Assembly: GCF_007970805.1 (NCBI RefSeq)
Contig: NZ_CP042433.1
Coordinates: 1,302,001-1,366,000 of the forward strand
Length of the DNA stretch: 64,000 nt
Direction: 5' to 3'
Origin: Flavisolibacter ginsenosidimutans
GTDB taxonomy: Bacteria; Bacteroidota; Bacteroidia; Chitinophagales; Chitinophagaceae
The notes under the pieces were generated by a model, which did not search any database, was not told the origin of the DNA, and worked only from the letters and a program-made list of their open reading frames with translations. Positions 25,691 through 34,055 of this stretch are shown here, piece after piece; position 1 is the first letter of the stretch; each line of letters starts with the position of its first letter. A program made the translations under genes and the position numbers.

Positions 25691-26227
25691 TTACATTTCA
25701 AAAACAGAAAAAATTGTGGTTCCGTAATTCTTCTCCCGCAAATAATGCGGAAAGCTTTTGTAATCGTTGCGGGGCGTATGTTCCAATACAAACCAACCGC
25801 CGCTGTTCAACAAGGCTTTTTCAAAAATAAGTTTGGGCAGTTCGTCAATTGTGGTTAAGGCATAAGGAGGACCGGCGAAAATGAAATCGTATTTTTCGGT
25901 TGTTGTTTCAATGAACCGAAAGACATCCGATTTCACCACTTTAAAGTTTTCAAGTTTCAGTTCCGCAGCCGTTTTTTTAATGAAAGAAAACATCTTGTCA
26001 TCCTTTTCTACAATCGTTAAATCCTTTGCGCCTCTTGATGCCAGTTCATAACTGATGTTGCCGGTACCGCCAAACAAATCAAGCGTCTTTAGTTCTTCAA
26101 AGTCAAGATTGTTTTGCAGGATGTTAAACAAGCCTTCTTTGGCAATGTCTGTTGTAGGCCTTGTGTGCGGCATGTTGGCCGGCGGACTGATGCGCCGTCC
26201 GCCCAGGTTTCCGCTTATGATACGCAT
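25691..26227 (-). CDS. rsmD: 16S rRNA (guanine966-N2)-methyltransferase-like, altered catalytic motif
   Basis: A 178-residue protein colinear with RsmD: MRIISGNLGGRRI at the start, the RPTTDIAKEGLFNIL segment, and SAM motif I LDLFGGTGNISYELASRG (about 49-66). The catalytic (D/N)PPY motif reads FAGPPYAL, with Gly119 (codon GGT at 25871-25873) in place of the usual Asp. A single A-to-G change from GAT would explain it. If real, methylation of G966 may be lost or weakened. The gene overlaps DUF3822 by 13 bp at its start and is followed by the cyclo-ligase after 16 bp. Confidence 0.9.
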   Translation of the reverse strand: MRIISGNLGGRRISPPANMPHTRPTTDIAKEGLFNILQNNLDFEELKTLDLFGGTGNISYELASRGAKDLTIVEKDDKMFSFIKKTAAELKLENFKVVKSDVFRFIETTTEKYDFIFAGPPYALTTIDELPKLIFEKALLNSGGWFVLEHTPRNDYKSFPHYLREKNYGTTIFSVFEM

Positions 26228-27036
26228 GCGGCAAGATTAAAAAGCGAAGTGAAAAAATGATGCGGGTATGTATCATCTGACAGTGAAATTTCCGGCGGGT
26301 TTGCAAAATGCAGGTTGATGAAATACTGTTGAAGTTCGGTGACCAGATTCGAATCCTTCTCGATCAACCCCGATAAAATCAAATACACATTCTGCTGAGC
26401 CATGCCAAATTCATAACAAACTTTAAGCAGGTAATACACCACATCCAACGGCGTTTTGTACGCATAGGTTTGCGCCAGGTGAACGGCGGAATCTTTTTTC
26501 AACAAAACCCTAAAATGCTGGGTGGTAAAATGAACCAGGAGCTGGTTATCGGCAATATAGCCATTATAAATTTTAATGGTGGGCGTGTAAGCGTGAAGGA
26601 ATTGAACCGATGTAAACGCACTTTGAACGGCCTGATTAAAACCAGCCGGGACCGAGTAGGCATTTACCAACTGCCACTCAGGAATGGCATCGTGGAAATA
26701 AGTTTGGCCGGCCTGGCTGTAAACGGCATCCAACATTGAATAATCTTGTTTGAAGAATTTGTTGGGAACAAGCAAGGCCTGTGAAAATGCAGCGCAAACA
26801 ACCGCGTTTCCAACCCTTTTATTTTGCAGTTCGTTAATAATTTCCAAGAGCCGCCGTTCGGTTTCCGTTTCGTCAAACGAGAGGTATTTTAAGCCGTCTA
26901 TTTTGTTATCGGCTTTGTGCCAATAAACATAACAGCAAAAATCATTTCCTGCCTCCAGCAGCAAGGCGTGCTCACTGCCAATTTCCCTGACAGGTTCGGT
27001 ATTGAAAAGGGTTTTTACCAATTTGTTTTTTTGCAA
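26215..27036 (-). CDS. DUF3822 family protein
   Basis: A 273-residue protein characteristic of Chitinophagaceae and relatives, usually next to rsmD as here. It has alternating short beta strands and helices (for example HALLLEAGNDFCCYVYWHK and QNVYLILSGLIEKDSNLV) without membrane segments. The layout suggests an ASKHA-like fold, but this is inference. No ATG lies near the beginning; TTG 27036 (reading MQKNKLVKTLFN) is the likely start. First gene of the rsmD-lpxK-rnr operon; function unknown. Confidence 0.75.
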   Translation of the reverse strand: MQKNKLVKTLFNTEPVREIGSEHALLLEAGNDFCCYVYWHKADNKIDGLKYLSFDETETERRLLEIINELQNKRVGNAVVCAAFSQALLVPNKFFKQDYSMLDAVYSQAGQTYFHDAIPEWQLVNAYSVPAGFNQAVQSAFTSVQFLHAYTPTIKIYNGYIADNQLLVHFTTQHFRVLLKKDSAVHLAQTYAYKTPLDVVYYLLKVCYEFGMAQQNVYLILSGLIEKDSNLVTELQQYFINLHFANPPEISLSDDTYPHHFFTSLFNLAACVS

Positions 27037-27160
27037 ATTACGGCCTTTGCAAAATAGAAAAATAAAGAAGCTTTCCTTCGCACGAACCTCTACTTATCTA
27101 ACTTTTTACAGTTTCCTATTTTACGAGGTTGCGCAATGAGGTGTTGCAGCCGAATGCCGC

Positions 27161-27207
27161 ATAGCGAACAAAGCGTTGAAGAGTGCGACGCAACAAATGT
27201 CTGATAG
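27161..27207 (+). repeat. 47-bp dispersed element, copy B
   Basis: The same length and ATAG edges as copy A, with core GTGCGACGCAAC at 27183-27194. It lies between the DUF3822 start and the rpsP terminator, antisense to rpsP. The remaining part of the gap (27037-27160) holds no gene that I can see. Confidence 0.75.
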
Positions 27208-27232
27208 TTGGGCAGGCGCTGATTTCATAAAA

Positions 27233-27258
27233 AAAGTCCTTCCAAACGGAAGGACTTT
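27233..27258 (-). terminator. Rho-independent terminator of rpsP
   Basis: AAAGTCCTTCC (27233-27243) pairs with GGAAGGACTTT (27248-27258) across AAAC. On the minus strand it is followed by a run of seven T. It begins 25 bp past the rpsP stop. Confidence 0.9.
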
Positions 27259-27283
27259 AATCTGTTGAAGGTCGCGGGATCAA

Positions 27284-27730
27284 TTAAGCTTCAGAACCTG
27301 CATCCGGCGCCGGGCGTCTTTCGCGGCGTTGGTAAGTAGGGTTTCTTCTTGCTCTTCTTTCTCGTTGAGCTTCTTCCTGGCGCTTGCGGATTTGTGCTTC
27401 GTGTTCCGTGTGCCAGGCTTGGAATTTGGTCATGGCTGTTGCTTCGTCAAACAGGCCCAGGCCTACACCGCGAAGCAAGTGCTTCAGGTACAGGACGCCC
27501 TTGTTCGATAAAAGTTTCCGGACAGTGTCGGTTGGCTGCGCACCTTTGTTTAGCCAGTCCAGCGCACGCTGACGATCCAACTGAATGGTGGACGGCTGCG
27601 TTTGCGGATTGTAGGTTCCTAACTTTTGGATGAATTTACCGTCGCGGGGAGCCCGTGCATCGGCAACAACAATGAAGTAGAAGGGTCTCTTCTTGGACCC
27701 GTGTCTTTGTAAACGGATTTTAACTGGCAT
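27284..27730 (-). CDS. rpsP: 30S ribosomal protein S16
   Basis: The first ~80 residues are typical S16 ([20 protein letters not shown], then [14 protein letters not shown]). Unlike the 82-residue E. coli protein, this one runs to 148 residues with a charged tail rich in Arg and Glu ([18 protein letters not shown]). Extended S16 tails are usual in Bacteroidota. It is flanked by its own promoter box (27777-27784) and a terminator, so it is monocistronic here, without the rimM/trmD neighbours of many bacteria. Confidence 0.96.
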   Translation of the reverse strand: MPVKIRLQRHGSKKRPFYFIVVADARAPRDGKFIQKLGTYNPQTQPSTIQLDRQRALDWLNKGAQPTDTVRKLLSNKGVLYLKHLLRGVGLGLFDEATAMTKFQAWHTEHEAQIRKRQEEAQRERRARRNPTYQRRERRPAPDAGSEA

Positions 27731-27776
27731 CTTAAATGGAAATTTAAATGCGGTGAAACAATAATTATTATGGCTG

Positions 27777-27784
27777 CAAATCTA
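27777..27784 (-). promoter_or_regulatory. -7 promoter box of rpsP (TAGATTTG)
   Basis: An exact TAnnTTTG match on the minus strand, 46 bases before the rpsP ATG. Confidence 0.6.
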
Positions 27785-27960
27785 AGCCTTGCGGCCAAAA
27801 ATCCAAATAAAGAGTTGGTAAAGTTTGGCGGAAAAGGTTTGTGGTTAAGCGCGATGAGATAAAAGCGTTTTCATTTCGCAAACTCTCCGCAGTTGGCGAA
27901 AACGCCCAGGCGCAATGGCCGTGCGCACAAAATGAAACTACAAACTACCAACCATAAACC

Positions 27961-30192
27961 TCAAATCGCTTCTGTTTCAAACCGCTCCACCGAATGGATG
28001 CCTTTAAGCGATTTCAGCCGGTCAACCAATTCGTCAAGTTCTTCCTTGTCGTGCACGAAAAGTTTGATGCTTCCTTCAAACAAGCCTTCTTTCGACTCAA
28101 TGGTAATTGCGGAAATATTGATGCGCAGGTCGCCGCTGATGATGTTGGTGATTTTGTTTACAACGCCCACATCGTCCATGCCAATGATGCGCAGGCCGGT
28201 AAGAAAGGAAATCTCCTTGTTCTTGGCCCATTTTGTTTTAACGATGCGGTGGCCGTAATTAGACATCAGCTTGGCGGCATTGGGACAAGTGGTACGGTGA
28301 ATGGTGAGGCCTTTACCCGTCGTTACAAAGCCAAATACATCGTCGCCGGGAATGGGCTTGCAACAATTGGCAAGATTGTAAACAATACGGTCGCTGCTTT
28401 CACCAAAAATGATAAGCTCTGTGTCTTTTTTGGGAAGGGAAGGATGATACTCAGGCTTTGGCTCCAGCGCTTTTGCCGGTTTTGGTGCTTCAATTTTATC
28501 GCCAACAACCTTGAACTCTTTTATTTCTTTGAGGTCAATGTTTTTTACAGCAATAGCGTAATACAATTCTAACGGTGAAGCCAGCTTGTAATACGTTACC
28601 AGTTCGTCAATATTGTGCGGGTTGACGACTGCGCCAAGCCCCTCCAGTTTACGCTGTACCGTATAACGACCTTCTTCCGCCACGGCTTTTTTCTCCTCCT
28701 TCAGCGAGTCTTTGATCTTGGTTCTTGCCTTTGCCGTAACCACGAAATTCAGCCAGTCTTCCGATGGTTTCTGTTTGTTGGAGGTAATGATTTCTACCTG
28801 GTCGCCGCTGCGCAATTTGTGCGAAATAGGGATCAGCTTGTGGTTTACTTTGGCCCCGATGCATTTAGAACCCACTTCGCTGTGGACGGCGAAAGCAAAG
28901 TCCAAAGCCGTAGCGCCGGTGGGCAGCATTTTTACATCGCCTTTTGGTGTGTAGATGTAAATTTCCTCGGCCAGAAAACTGCGTTTGAAATCTTGCAGAA
29001 AATCAACCGAGTCCACATCCTGCGAAGTAATGACTTCGCGAATTTGGCTAAACCATTTGTCAAAGCGGCTTTCATCCTCCTTGCCTTCTTTGTACTTGTA
29101 ATGCGCCGCGAGGCCTTTTTCTGCAATCTCGTTCATGCGCTTCGTACGCACTTGCACTTCCACCCATTTTCCCTGCGGCCCCATCACGGTTGTGTGCAAG
29201 GCTTCGTAGCCATTGGCCTTTGGATTGCTAAGCCAGTCGCGTAACCGTTCAGGCAAAGGCGTGTATTCATCGGTTATCATCGAATACACTTTCCAGCAAT
29301 CTTCTTTCTCTTTTTCGGGAGGAGAATTTAAAATAACACGTATAGCGAAGAGGTCGTAAACTTCTTCAAAGCTCACGCTCTTTTTTTTCATCTTGTTCCA
29401 GATGGAATGGATGCTTTTTGGCCGTCCGTAAATTTCAAAATCAAAACCGGCTTTTTCCATCTTATCGCGAAGCGGCTTGATAAACTCGTTGATAAATTTT
29501 GTGCGTTCGCGTTTGGTCTCGGAAAGTTTGCGGGCAATCTCTTTATACGTCTGTGGCTCCAGGTATTTCATCGCAAGATCTTCCATCTCCGTTTTGATGC
29601 TGTACAATCCCATGCGGTGTGCAAGCGGTGCGTACACATAAATGGTCTCGGAAGAAATCTTGAGTTGTTTTTCCTGCTTCATGCTGTCAAGAGTGCGCAT
29701 GTTGTGCAGGCGGTCGGCGAGTTTGATTAGGATAACACGCGGGTCATCAGTCAGCGTGAGCAAGATTTTGCGAAAGTTCTCGGCCTGTTGCGAAGCGTTA
29801 ACGTCCACTACATTTGAAATCTTGGTAAGGCCGTCAACAATTTTGGCTATCTCGCCGCCAAATTCGCGCTGTACATCATCCAGTGAAATGTCCGTGTCTT
29901 CAACGGTATCATGCAAGAGAGAGCAAATGGTAGAACGAACGCCCAGGCCAATCTCTTCGGTACATATTCTGGCAACGGCCAAGGGGTGAAGAATGTAAGG
30001 TTCGCCGCTTTTGCGGCGCATGGTTTTGTGCGCATCGGCGGCCATTTCAAAGGCCTGCCGAATGAGTTTACGATCACCGGGTTTAATACGAGCCTTCAGC
30101 GAGCGCAAAAGTGCCCGGTATTCCCGCAGAATTAGCTTCTTTTCCTGCTCCTCGTTTAAATTGTATTTTGGTAACTGCGCAACGGTTTCCAT
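27961..30192 (-). CDS. Bifunctional (p)ppGpp synthetase/hydrolase (RelA/SpoT)
   Basis: A long RSH protein of 743 residues that controls the stringent response. The hydrolase HD domain (about 50-200) keeps SLLHDTVEDT with H94-D95 and E98-D99. The synthetase domain (about 240-360) includes the NGYEALHTTVMGPQGKW loop. TGS (about 400-460), a zinc-finger/helical part with NCCKPIPGDDVFGF, and a C-terminal ACT domain follow. Both catalytic halves look intact. A TATATTCG box sits just before the ATG. Confidence 0.95.
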   Translation of the reverse strand: METVAQLPKYNLNEEQEKKLILREYRALLRSLKARIKPGDRKLIRQAFEMAADAHKTMRRKSGEPYILHPLAVARICTEEIGLGVRSTICSLLHDTVEDTDISLDDVQREFGGEIAKIVDGLTKISNVVDVNASQQAENFRKILLTLTDDPRVILIKLADRLHNMRTLDSMKQEKQLKISSETIYVYAPLAHRMGLYSIKTEMEDLAMKYLEPQTYKEIARKLSETKRERTKFINEFIKPLRDKMEKAGFDFEIYGRPKSIHSIWNKMKKKSVSFEEVYDLFAIRVILNSPPEKEKEDCWKVYSMITDEYTPLPERLRDWLSNPKANGYEALHTTVMGPQGKWVEVQVRTKRMNEIAEKGLAAHYKYKEGKEDESRFDKWFSQIREVITSQDVDSVDFLQDFKRSFLAEEIYIYTPKGDVKMLPTGATALDFAFAVHSEVGSKCIGAKVNHKLIPISHKLRSGDQVEIITSNKQKPSEDWLNFVVTAKARTKIKDSLKEEKKAVAEEGRYTVQRKLEGLGAVVNPHNIDELVTYYKLASPLELYYAIAVKNIDLKEIKEFKVVGDKIEAPKPAKALEPKPEYHPSLPKKDTELIIFGESSDRIVYNLANCCKPIPGDDVFGFVTTGKGLTIHRTTCPNAAKLMSNYGHRIVKTKWAKNKEISFLTGLRIIGMDDVGVVNKITNIISGDLRINISAITIESKEGLFEGSIKLFVHDKEELDELVDRLKSLKGIHSVERFETEAI

Positions 30193-30197
30193 GAGCC

Positions 30198-30205
30198 CGA
30201 ATATA
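30198..30205 (-). promoter_or_regulatory. Variant -7 promoter box of the RSH gene (TATATTCG)
   Basis: One mismatch to TAnnTTTG, with five bases between it and the ATG on the minus strand. Confidence 0.4.
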
Positions 30206-30229
30206 CGAATTGGCGTGGGTGAGTGAACG

Positions 30230-30330
30230 TTAATTAGTTGATTGGTTGACTGGTTAATTGGTTGAGATGTTGAGTGTTTTCCGGGTTAATGCGTTTGCTA
30301 TGACCAATCAACTTTTCAACTAATCAACTG
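30230..30330. repeat. Inverted repeat of TTGATTGGTTGA-type units
   Basis: The left half carries AGTTGATTGGTTGACTGGTT (from 30236) and the right half carries ACCAATCAAC...TCAACTAATCAACT (30303-30328). Similar structures lie at 45776-45857 and 48750-48829. Confidence 0.6.
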
Positions 30331-30408
30331 TCTTGCATTTCAGCCAACGATTGTTTTTCTTTAACAGCCTGTTGGCTAACGATTCATCCGTACACAATTC
30401 TAATTGTC

Positions 30409-30606
30409 ATGAAAACAACCGCTACACAAAAAAATCAGTCGCCGGTTTTACAAACCATCAAAACGGCAAAGGTTTCAAGCAAAACAAGCCCGCTCCGCAT
30501 TGTTTACAAAAGCGATTTAAACAACCATCGCTTCGCGCAACACGATAACCAGACGGTACACGACGCCGCAAGTTGGGACCAATCGTGGTTTGGCAATTAC
30601 GAGTGA
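30409..30606 (+). CDS. Small protein, unknown function
   Basis: A 65-residue reading frame that I do not recognise. The N-terminal half is Lys/Thr/Ser-rich (MKTTATQKNQSPVLQTIK). The C-terminal half looks structured and is rich in Asn, His, Asp and Trp (RIVYKSDLNNHRFAQHDN, then DAASWDQSWFGNYE). Codon choice in the second half resembles neighbouring genes. No signal peptide or membrane segment. It lies alone between the divergent RSH gene and lspA; a gene is likely but not certain. Confidence 0.5.
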   Translation: MKTTATQKNQSPVLQTIKTAKVSSKTSPLRIVYKSDLNNHRFAQHDNQTVHDAASWDQSWFGNYE

Positions 30607-30745
30607 AGAAGGAACGAGGATGGACGTTGGATATTTCGTGTTATGCAACGTGTTTAGTTGCACTTATCCTTTGCAGGAATAGTAAGAAAAAGATAAGAAG
30701 AATTTGTCCTCATCGCGCTAACTCTCACCATCCAACGTCCGGTAT

Positions 30746-31423
30746 TCAAATCATTTGCTGCGCTTCTTCGGAAGAAATTTGCGGTTGTGCCGTGTCTTCG
30801 TTTACTTCAACTTCCCGCTTGTGCAAGAAACGTTTTTGAAACAGCAACAATGTAAGTACACCGACTGAAATAGAAGCATCAGCGATGTTGAAGATGGGCG
30901 AGAAAAAAGTAAATTCCTTTCCACCAAGGATGGGCAGCCAATCCGGGAAGTGAGCGTTTTCAATCATCGGAAAGTAAAGCATGTCCACCACCTTGCCGTG
31001 CAAAAAGCCGCCGTAACCGCCGCCTGCAGGAAAGGCTTTAGCAATATGGGTGTAGGTGCTTTCTTCGAAGATCATTCCGTAAAACATGCTGTCAATTAAA
31101 TTGCCCAAAGCGCCGGCATAAATTAAGGCGGCGCAAACGATAAATCCCTTTGAATACCCCTGCTTGACAATGCGCACCAAGTACCAACTGCCAAAGGTTA
31201 CGGCCGCTAACCGGAAAAGTGTAAGAATCAGTTTACCCCAATTGCCGCCAAGCTCCATGCCCCAGGCCATGCCAGGATTTTCGATGAAATAAAACTGCGC
31301 CCAACGCTGTCCGCCCATGTCCATCACATGACCGTAAGGGAAAGAGGTTTTAATCCAGAACTTCAGGGCCTGGTCAATCACAATTACAAGGGCGATGATG
31401 GAAATGGCTGAGCGTAGCTTCAC
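30746..31423 (-). CDS. lspA: Lipoprotein signal peptidase (signal peptidase II)
   Basis: A membrane aspartic protease that cleaves lipoprotein signal peptides after lipidation, fitting the many lipoproteins in this window. The catalytic aspartates lie in GALGNLIDSM and FNIADASISVG. At 225 residues it is longer than the ~165-residue E. coli enzyme, owing to a loop after the first catalytic region (TYTHIAKAFPAGGGYGG) and a hydrophilic C-terminal tail. The start appears to be GTG 31423. Confidence 0.93.
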   Translation of the reverse strand: MKLRSAISIIALVIVIDQALKFWIKTSFPYGHVMDMGGQRWAQFYFIENPGMAWGMELGGNWGKLILTLFRLAAVTFGSWYLVRIVKQGYSKGFIVCAALIYAGALGNLIDSMFYGMIFEESTYTHIAKAFPAGGGYGGFLHGKVVDMLYFPMIENAHFPDWLPILGGKEFTFFSPIFNIADASISVGVLTLLLFQKRFLHKREVEVNEDTAQPQISSEEAQQMI

Positions 31424-31546
31424 GGTAAAAAGTTAAGAGCAGCAAATATAAAGCACCACTTGCAACGGATGTGTGCAAAGGAGGAAACGGGAATTCATAT
31501 AGGAATTTCTTTTGTTAAAAAAATATAACAATGAGTTTGCGTTCGT

Positions 31547-31924
31547 TTAACCGCGGCTTTCATCCACGTATGATTTCCGGTAGATTACACTTACAGAACC
31601 CGTAAAAGAAACAATGGGCGGGTGCAGCTTGATAATTTGCACCGAGATCTTTATTAAAGAAGGAAAAGCCTGTTTGATGGCTTCAGCTACATCCTGCGCA
31701 AGCGTTTCAAGCAAAGGCGTTGGCGTTGAGAAAATCTCTTTTGTTATGCGATAAACCTCGGCGTAGTTGACGGTTTGATGAAGCGATGAAATCGTTTCTT
31801 TCGGTACCTCCACTTTCAAAGAAATATTGACTTCAAATTCATTGCCCGTAGTCCTCTCCTCTTCAAACACACCGTGGTTTGCAAGAAAACGCAGGCCGTG
31901 AAGTTGGATAATGAAAGAAGCCAA
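31547..31924 (-). CDS. folB: Dihydroneopterin aldolase
   Basis: FolB cleaves dihydroneopterin in folate synthesis. The 125-residue protein has the family opening LHGLRFLANHGVFEEER, with conserved Glu and His, and a later ETLAQDVAEAI segment. No ATG is present at the start; TTG 31924 is the likely initiator. It follows trxB by 26 bp and is probably cotranscribed with it. The gap to lspA (31424-31546) shows nothing notable. Confidence 0.88.
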   Translation of the reverse strand: MASFIIQLHGLRFLANHGVFEEERTTGNEFEVNISLKVEVPKETISSLHQTVNYAEVYRITKEIFSTPTPLLETLAQDVAEAIKQAFPSLIKISVQIIKLHPPIVSFTGSVSVIYRKSYVDESRG

Positions 31925-31950
31925 TTTTTGAAACTTTACTTTTCGATTGC

Positions 31951-32895
31951 TTACAAACCTTTTTCGCTTAGATACCGTTCGGCATCTAAGGCCGCCATAC
32001 AGCCCGAACCCGCAGCCGTAACGGCCTGCCGGTAAATTTTATCCTGCACGTCGCCGGCAGCAAACACACCTTCGACGTTGGTCTTGGCCGTTCCGGGTTG
32101 CGTAAGAATATAACCCGCTTCATCCATGTTAAGAAAGGGTTTGAAGACCTCTGAATTGGGATTGTGGCCAATGGCAACAAAGAATCCTTTTACGGCAATC
32201 TCGTGCATCTCGCCGCTTTTGCGATTTTTAATGCGTACTGCTTCCACGGTTTTATCACCAAGAATTTCGTCCGTTTCAGTGTTCCAGTAAATCTTGATGT
32301 TGGCTGTGTTCTTTACTCTTTCCTGCATCACTTTTGAAGCCCGCATTTCCTCTCTGCGTATAAGCATGTGCACGGTCGAGCAAAGCTTCGACAGATAAAG
32401 CGCTTCTTCTGCGGCTGTATCGCCGGCGCCCACAATCGCTACTTCTTTTCCGCGAAAGAAAAAGCCGTCGCAAACCGCACAGGCACTCACACCATAACCG
32501 TTGAGCCGCTGTTCACTTTCAATGTTCAACCATTTGGCCGAAGCACCCGTCGCAATAATCACCGCGTCGGCTTCAATGAGTTTTTCTTCGTCAATCCAAA
32601 CCTTATAGGGCTGTGTGGAGAAGTCCACCTTGGTCGCAAGGCCGTAGCGCAAATCAGCGCCCATTCGCTGCGCCTGCTTTTCAAAATGAATCATGAGTTC
32701 CGGCCCTTGAATGCCTTCGGGAAAACCTGGATAGTTTTCTACTTCGGTAGTGATGGTCAGTTGCCCGCCGGGCTGAATGCCCTGGTAAAGCATGGGTTTC
32801 AAATTGGCTCTTGCCGCATAGATAGCCGCCGTGTAGCCCGCCGGGCCCGAACCGATAATCAATAAATGCGTCCGTTCTGCTTGTTGATTGTCCAT
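31951..32895 (-). CDS. trxB: Thioredoxin-disulfide reductase
   Basis: An NADPH-dependent flavoenzyme that reduces thioredoxin. FAD-binding GSGPAGYTAAIYAARA lies at about 15-30, the redox pair is C139-A-V-C142 (SACAVCDG), NADPH-binding GAGDTAAEEALYL is near 155, and FAD-binding VFAAGDV is near the C-terminus. At 314 residues it has normal length. The promoter box TATATTTG is 10 bases before the ATG. Confidence 0.96.
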   Translation of the reverse strand: MDNQQAERTHLLIIGSGPAGYTAAIYAARANLKPMLYQGIQPGGQLTITTEVENYPGFPEGIQGPELMIHFEKQAQRMGADLRYGLATKVDFSTQPYKVWIDEEKLIEADAVIIATGASAKWLNIESEQRLNGYGVSACAVCDGFFFRGKEVAIVGAGDTAAEEALYLSKLCSTVHMLIRREEMRASKVMQERVKNTANIKIYWNTETDEILGDKTVEAVRIKNRKSGEMHEIAVKGFFVAIGHNPNSEVFKPFLNMDEAGYILTQPGTAKTNVEGVFAAGDVQDKIYRQAVTAAGSGCMAALDAERYLSEKGL

Positions 32896-32905
32896 AATGA
32901 AGAGG

Positions 32906-32913
32906 CAAATATA
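32906..32913 (-). promoter_or_regulatory. -7 promoter box of trxB (TATATTTG)
   Basis: An exact TAnnTTTG match on the minus strand, 10 bases before the trxB ATG and next to a large inverted repeat. Confidence 0.65.
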
Positions 32914-32920
32914 AGGGAGA

Positions 32921-33059
32921 GGCCCATCCCGACCTTCCCGGTGGAAAGGCCACTAACGCACAAACCTCACCTGTCGGAGAAGTTGATAAAAATATTGCGT
33001 CGTTTAAATGCAAGGGTCTGTGTATAGATAGCCTTCCCACCGGGAAGGCGGGACGGGCC
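32921..33059. repeat. Large inverted repeat between trxB and the DUF4249 gene
   Basis: The left arm (32921-32944, GGCCCATCCCGACCTTCCCG...) pairs with the right arm (33037-33059) with one mismatch and one bulge. The interior is ~92 bp. The right side also folds on itself (GCCTTCCCACCGGGAAGGC, 33031-33049). It may serve as the terminator of the DUF4249 gene or be a miniature mobile element. Confidence 0.7.
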
Positions 33060-33061
33060 GC

Positions 33062-33967
33062 CTATTTCTTTATCACCAGCGTACGGTATTGCGATGCGTA
33101 ACCCCCGAAATATCCCAATGCGTTGTTGGAAATATTGCCCAATACTTTTACCGGAGTTGAAAAAGGATTGCCAATGGATTGATACGAGAACTCCATCGTT
33201 CGCCAAAAATTATAAGTCGTCTTGTCAATATTGCTCAACTTAAACGTAACGGTATCGCCTTTGTTGAAAAACATATCGTCTTCTTTTATCTTTTGGTTCC
33301 TGTCAACACCGGCTTGCACTTGTAATTCGTAAGTCGTTCCGTCCACAAACAAATCATCAAACACCGAGTTTAGTCCGGGCAAGAAAGGGCCGCCGTTTCG
33401 TTTGGTGAAATACCGAACGTAATCGCCAAAGCCGGGCGGATCGGTAAAGCGCCCCGTTACAATTACTTTGTTCGTATCTAATTGCGGCGGACCGGGCTTG
33501 TACCAAAGCGAATCAATTTGTTTGGTGATGTTTGGAATGGTGGTAGTGGCCGCGTATTCTTTTCCTTGCGAAACAATTTTTAGCGAATAGCTTTTGTTTA
33601 ATTCGCCTAAAAAAGCGGCGGATAAATTGGCGGAGTCAATCGAGTAATACGAAAGTGTGTAGCCGCCGGCAAGCGGAATATCGTATTGTTTCAGCTTCTG
33701 CGTTTTGCTTCCGTTTGAAACAAAAACATCCGCGCCACGCACAACGCTGGCCGCTAAAATTTCTGGTGAAATCTGCGAGAAATAATTCAGGGAAGTGGAA
33801 AGAAATACAAGTGGCGGCTGGCCGTTTTCGATGGTGGCCTCTACGACAAGTTTGGATTCTTCATCGGCCAATTTAAAATCTATGTTCTTTTCGCAGCCAA
33901 AGCCAAATACGGCGAAAGATAAAAGAATCAATTGCCACAATCTCGTGCTCTTGTTTTGCTGGCGCAT
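33062..33967 (-). CDS. DUF4249 lipoprotein
   Basis: A 301-residue outer-membrane-type lipoprotein with lipobox FGFGC (Cys about 25). The pattern EKNIDFKLADEESKLVVEATIENG followed by Ig-like beta regions matches DUF4249. This family normally sits beside a TonB-dependent receptor and may be its surface partner; no receptor is adjacent here. ATG 33967 is used, since 33970 is a TTG. A TAACTTTG box lies upstream at 33985-33992. Confidence 0.82.
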   Translation of the reverse strand: MRQQNKSTRLWQLILLSFAVFGFGCEKNIDFKLADEESKLVVEATIENGQPPLVFLSTSLNYFSQISPEILAASVVRGADVFVSNGSKTQKLKQYDIPLAGGYTLSYYSIDSANLSAAFLGELNKSYSLKIVSQGKEYAATTTIPNITKQIDSLWYKPGPPQLDTNKVIVTGRFTDPPGFGDYVRYFTKRNGGPFLPGLNSVFDDLFVDGTTYELQVQAGVDRNQKIKEDDMFFNKGDTVTFKLSNIDKTTYNFWRTMEFSYQSIGNPFSTPVKVLGNISNNALGYFGGYASQYRTLVIKK

Positions 33968-33984
33968 CAAAATTTAATAAAGCA

Positions 33985-33992
33985 CAAAGTTA
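33985..33992 (-). promoter_or_regulatory. -7 promoter box of the DUF4249 gene (TAACTTTG)
   Basis: An exact TAnnTTTG match on the minus strand, 17 bases before ATG 33967. Confidence 0.6.
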
Positions 33993-34055
33993 GTCTCGGG
34001 TAGCATAAGCAATGATGGGTTGCGTAGCAAGAAAAGCGACGAGGTCTTAGCCGTT

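Noticed and set aside
30230..30330. A CRISPR array
   Set aside because: The TTGATTGGT-like units are short, contiguous and arranged as an inverted repeat, without regular spacers or cas genes.
34001..34045. A further copy of the 47-bp element near 34.0 kb
   Set aside because: It shares only ACGCAAC with the core on the minus strand and lacks the edges, so it is not counted.
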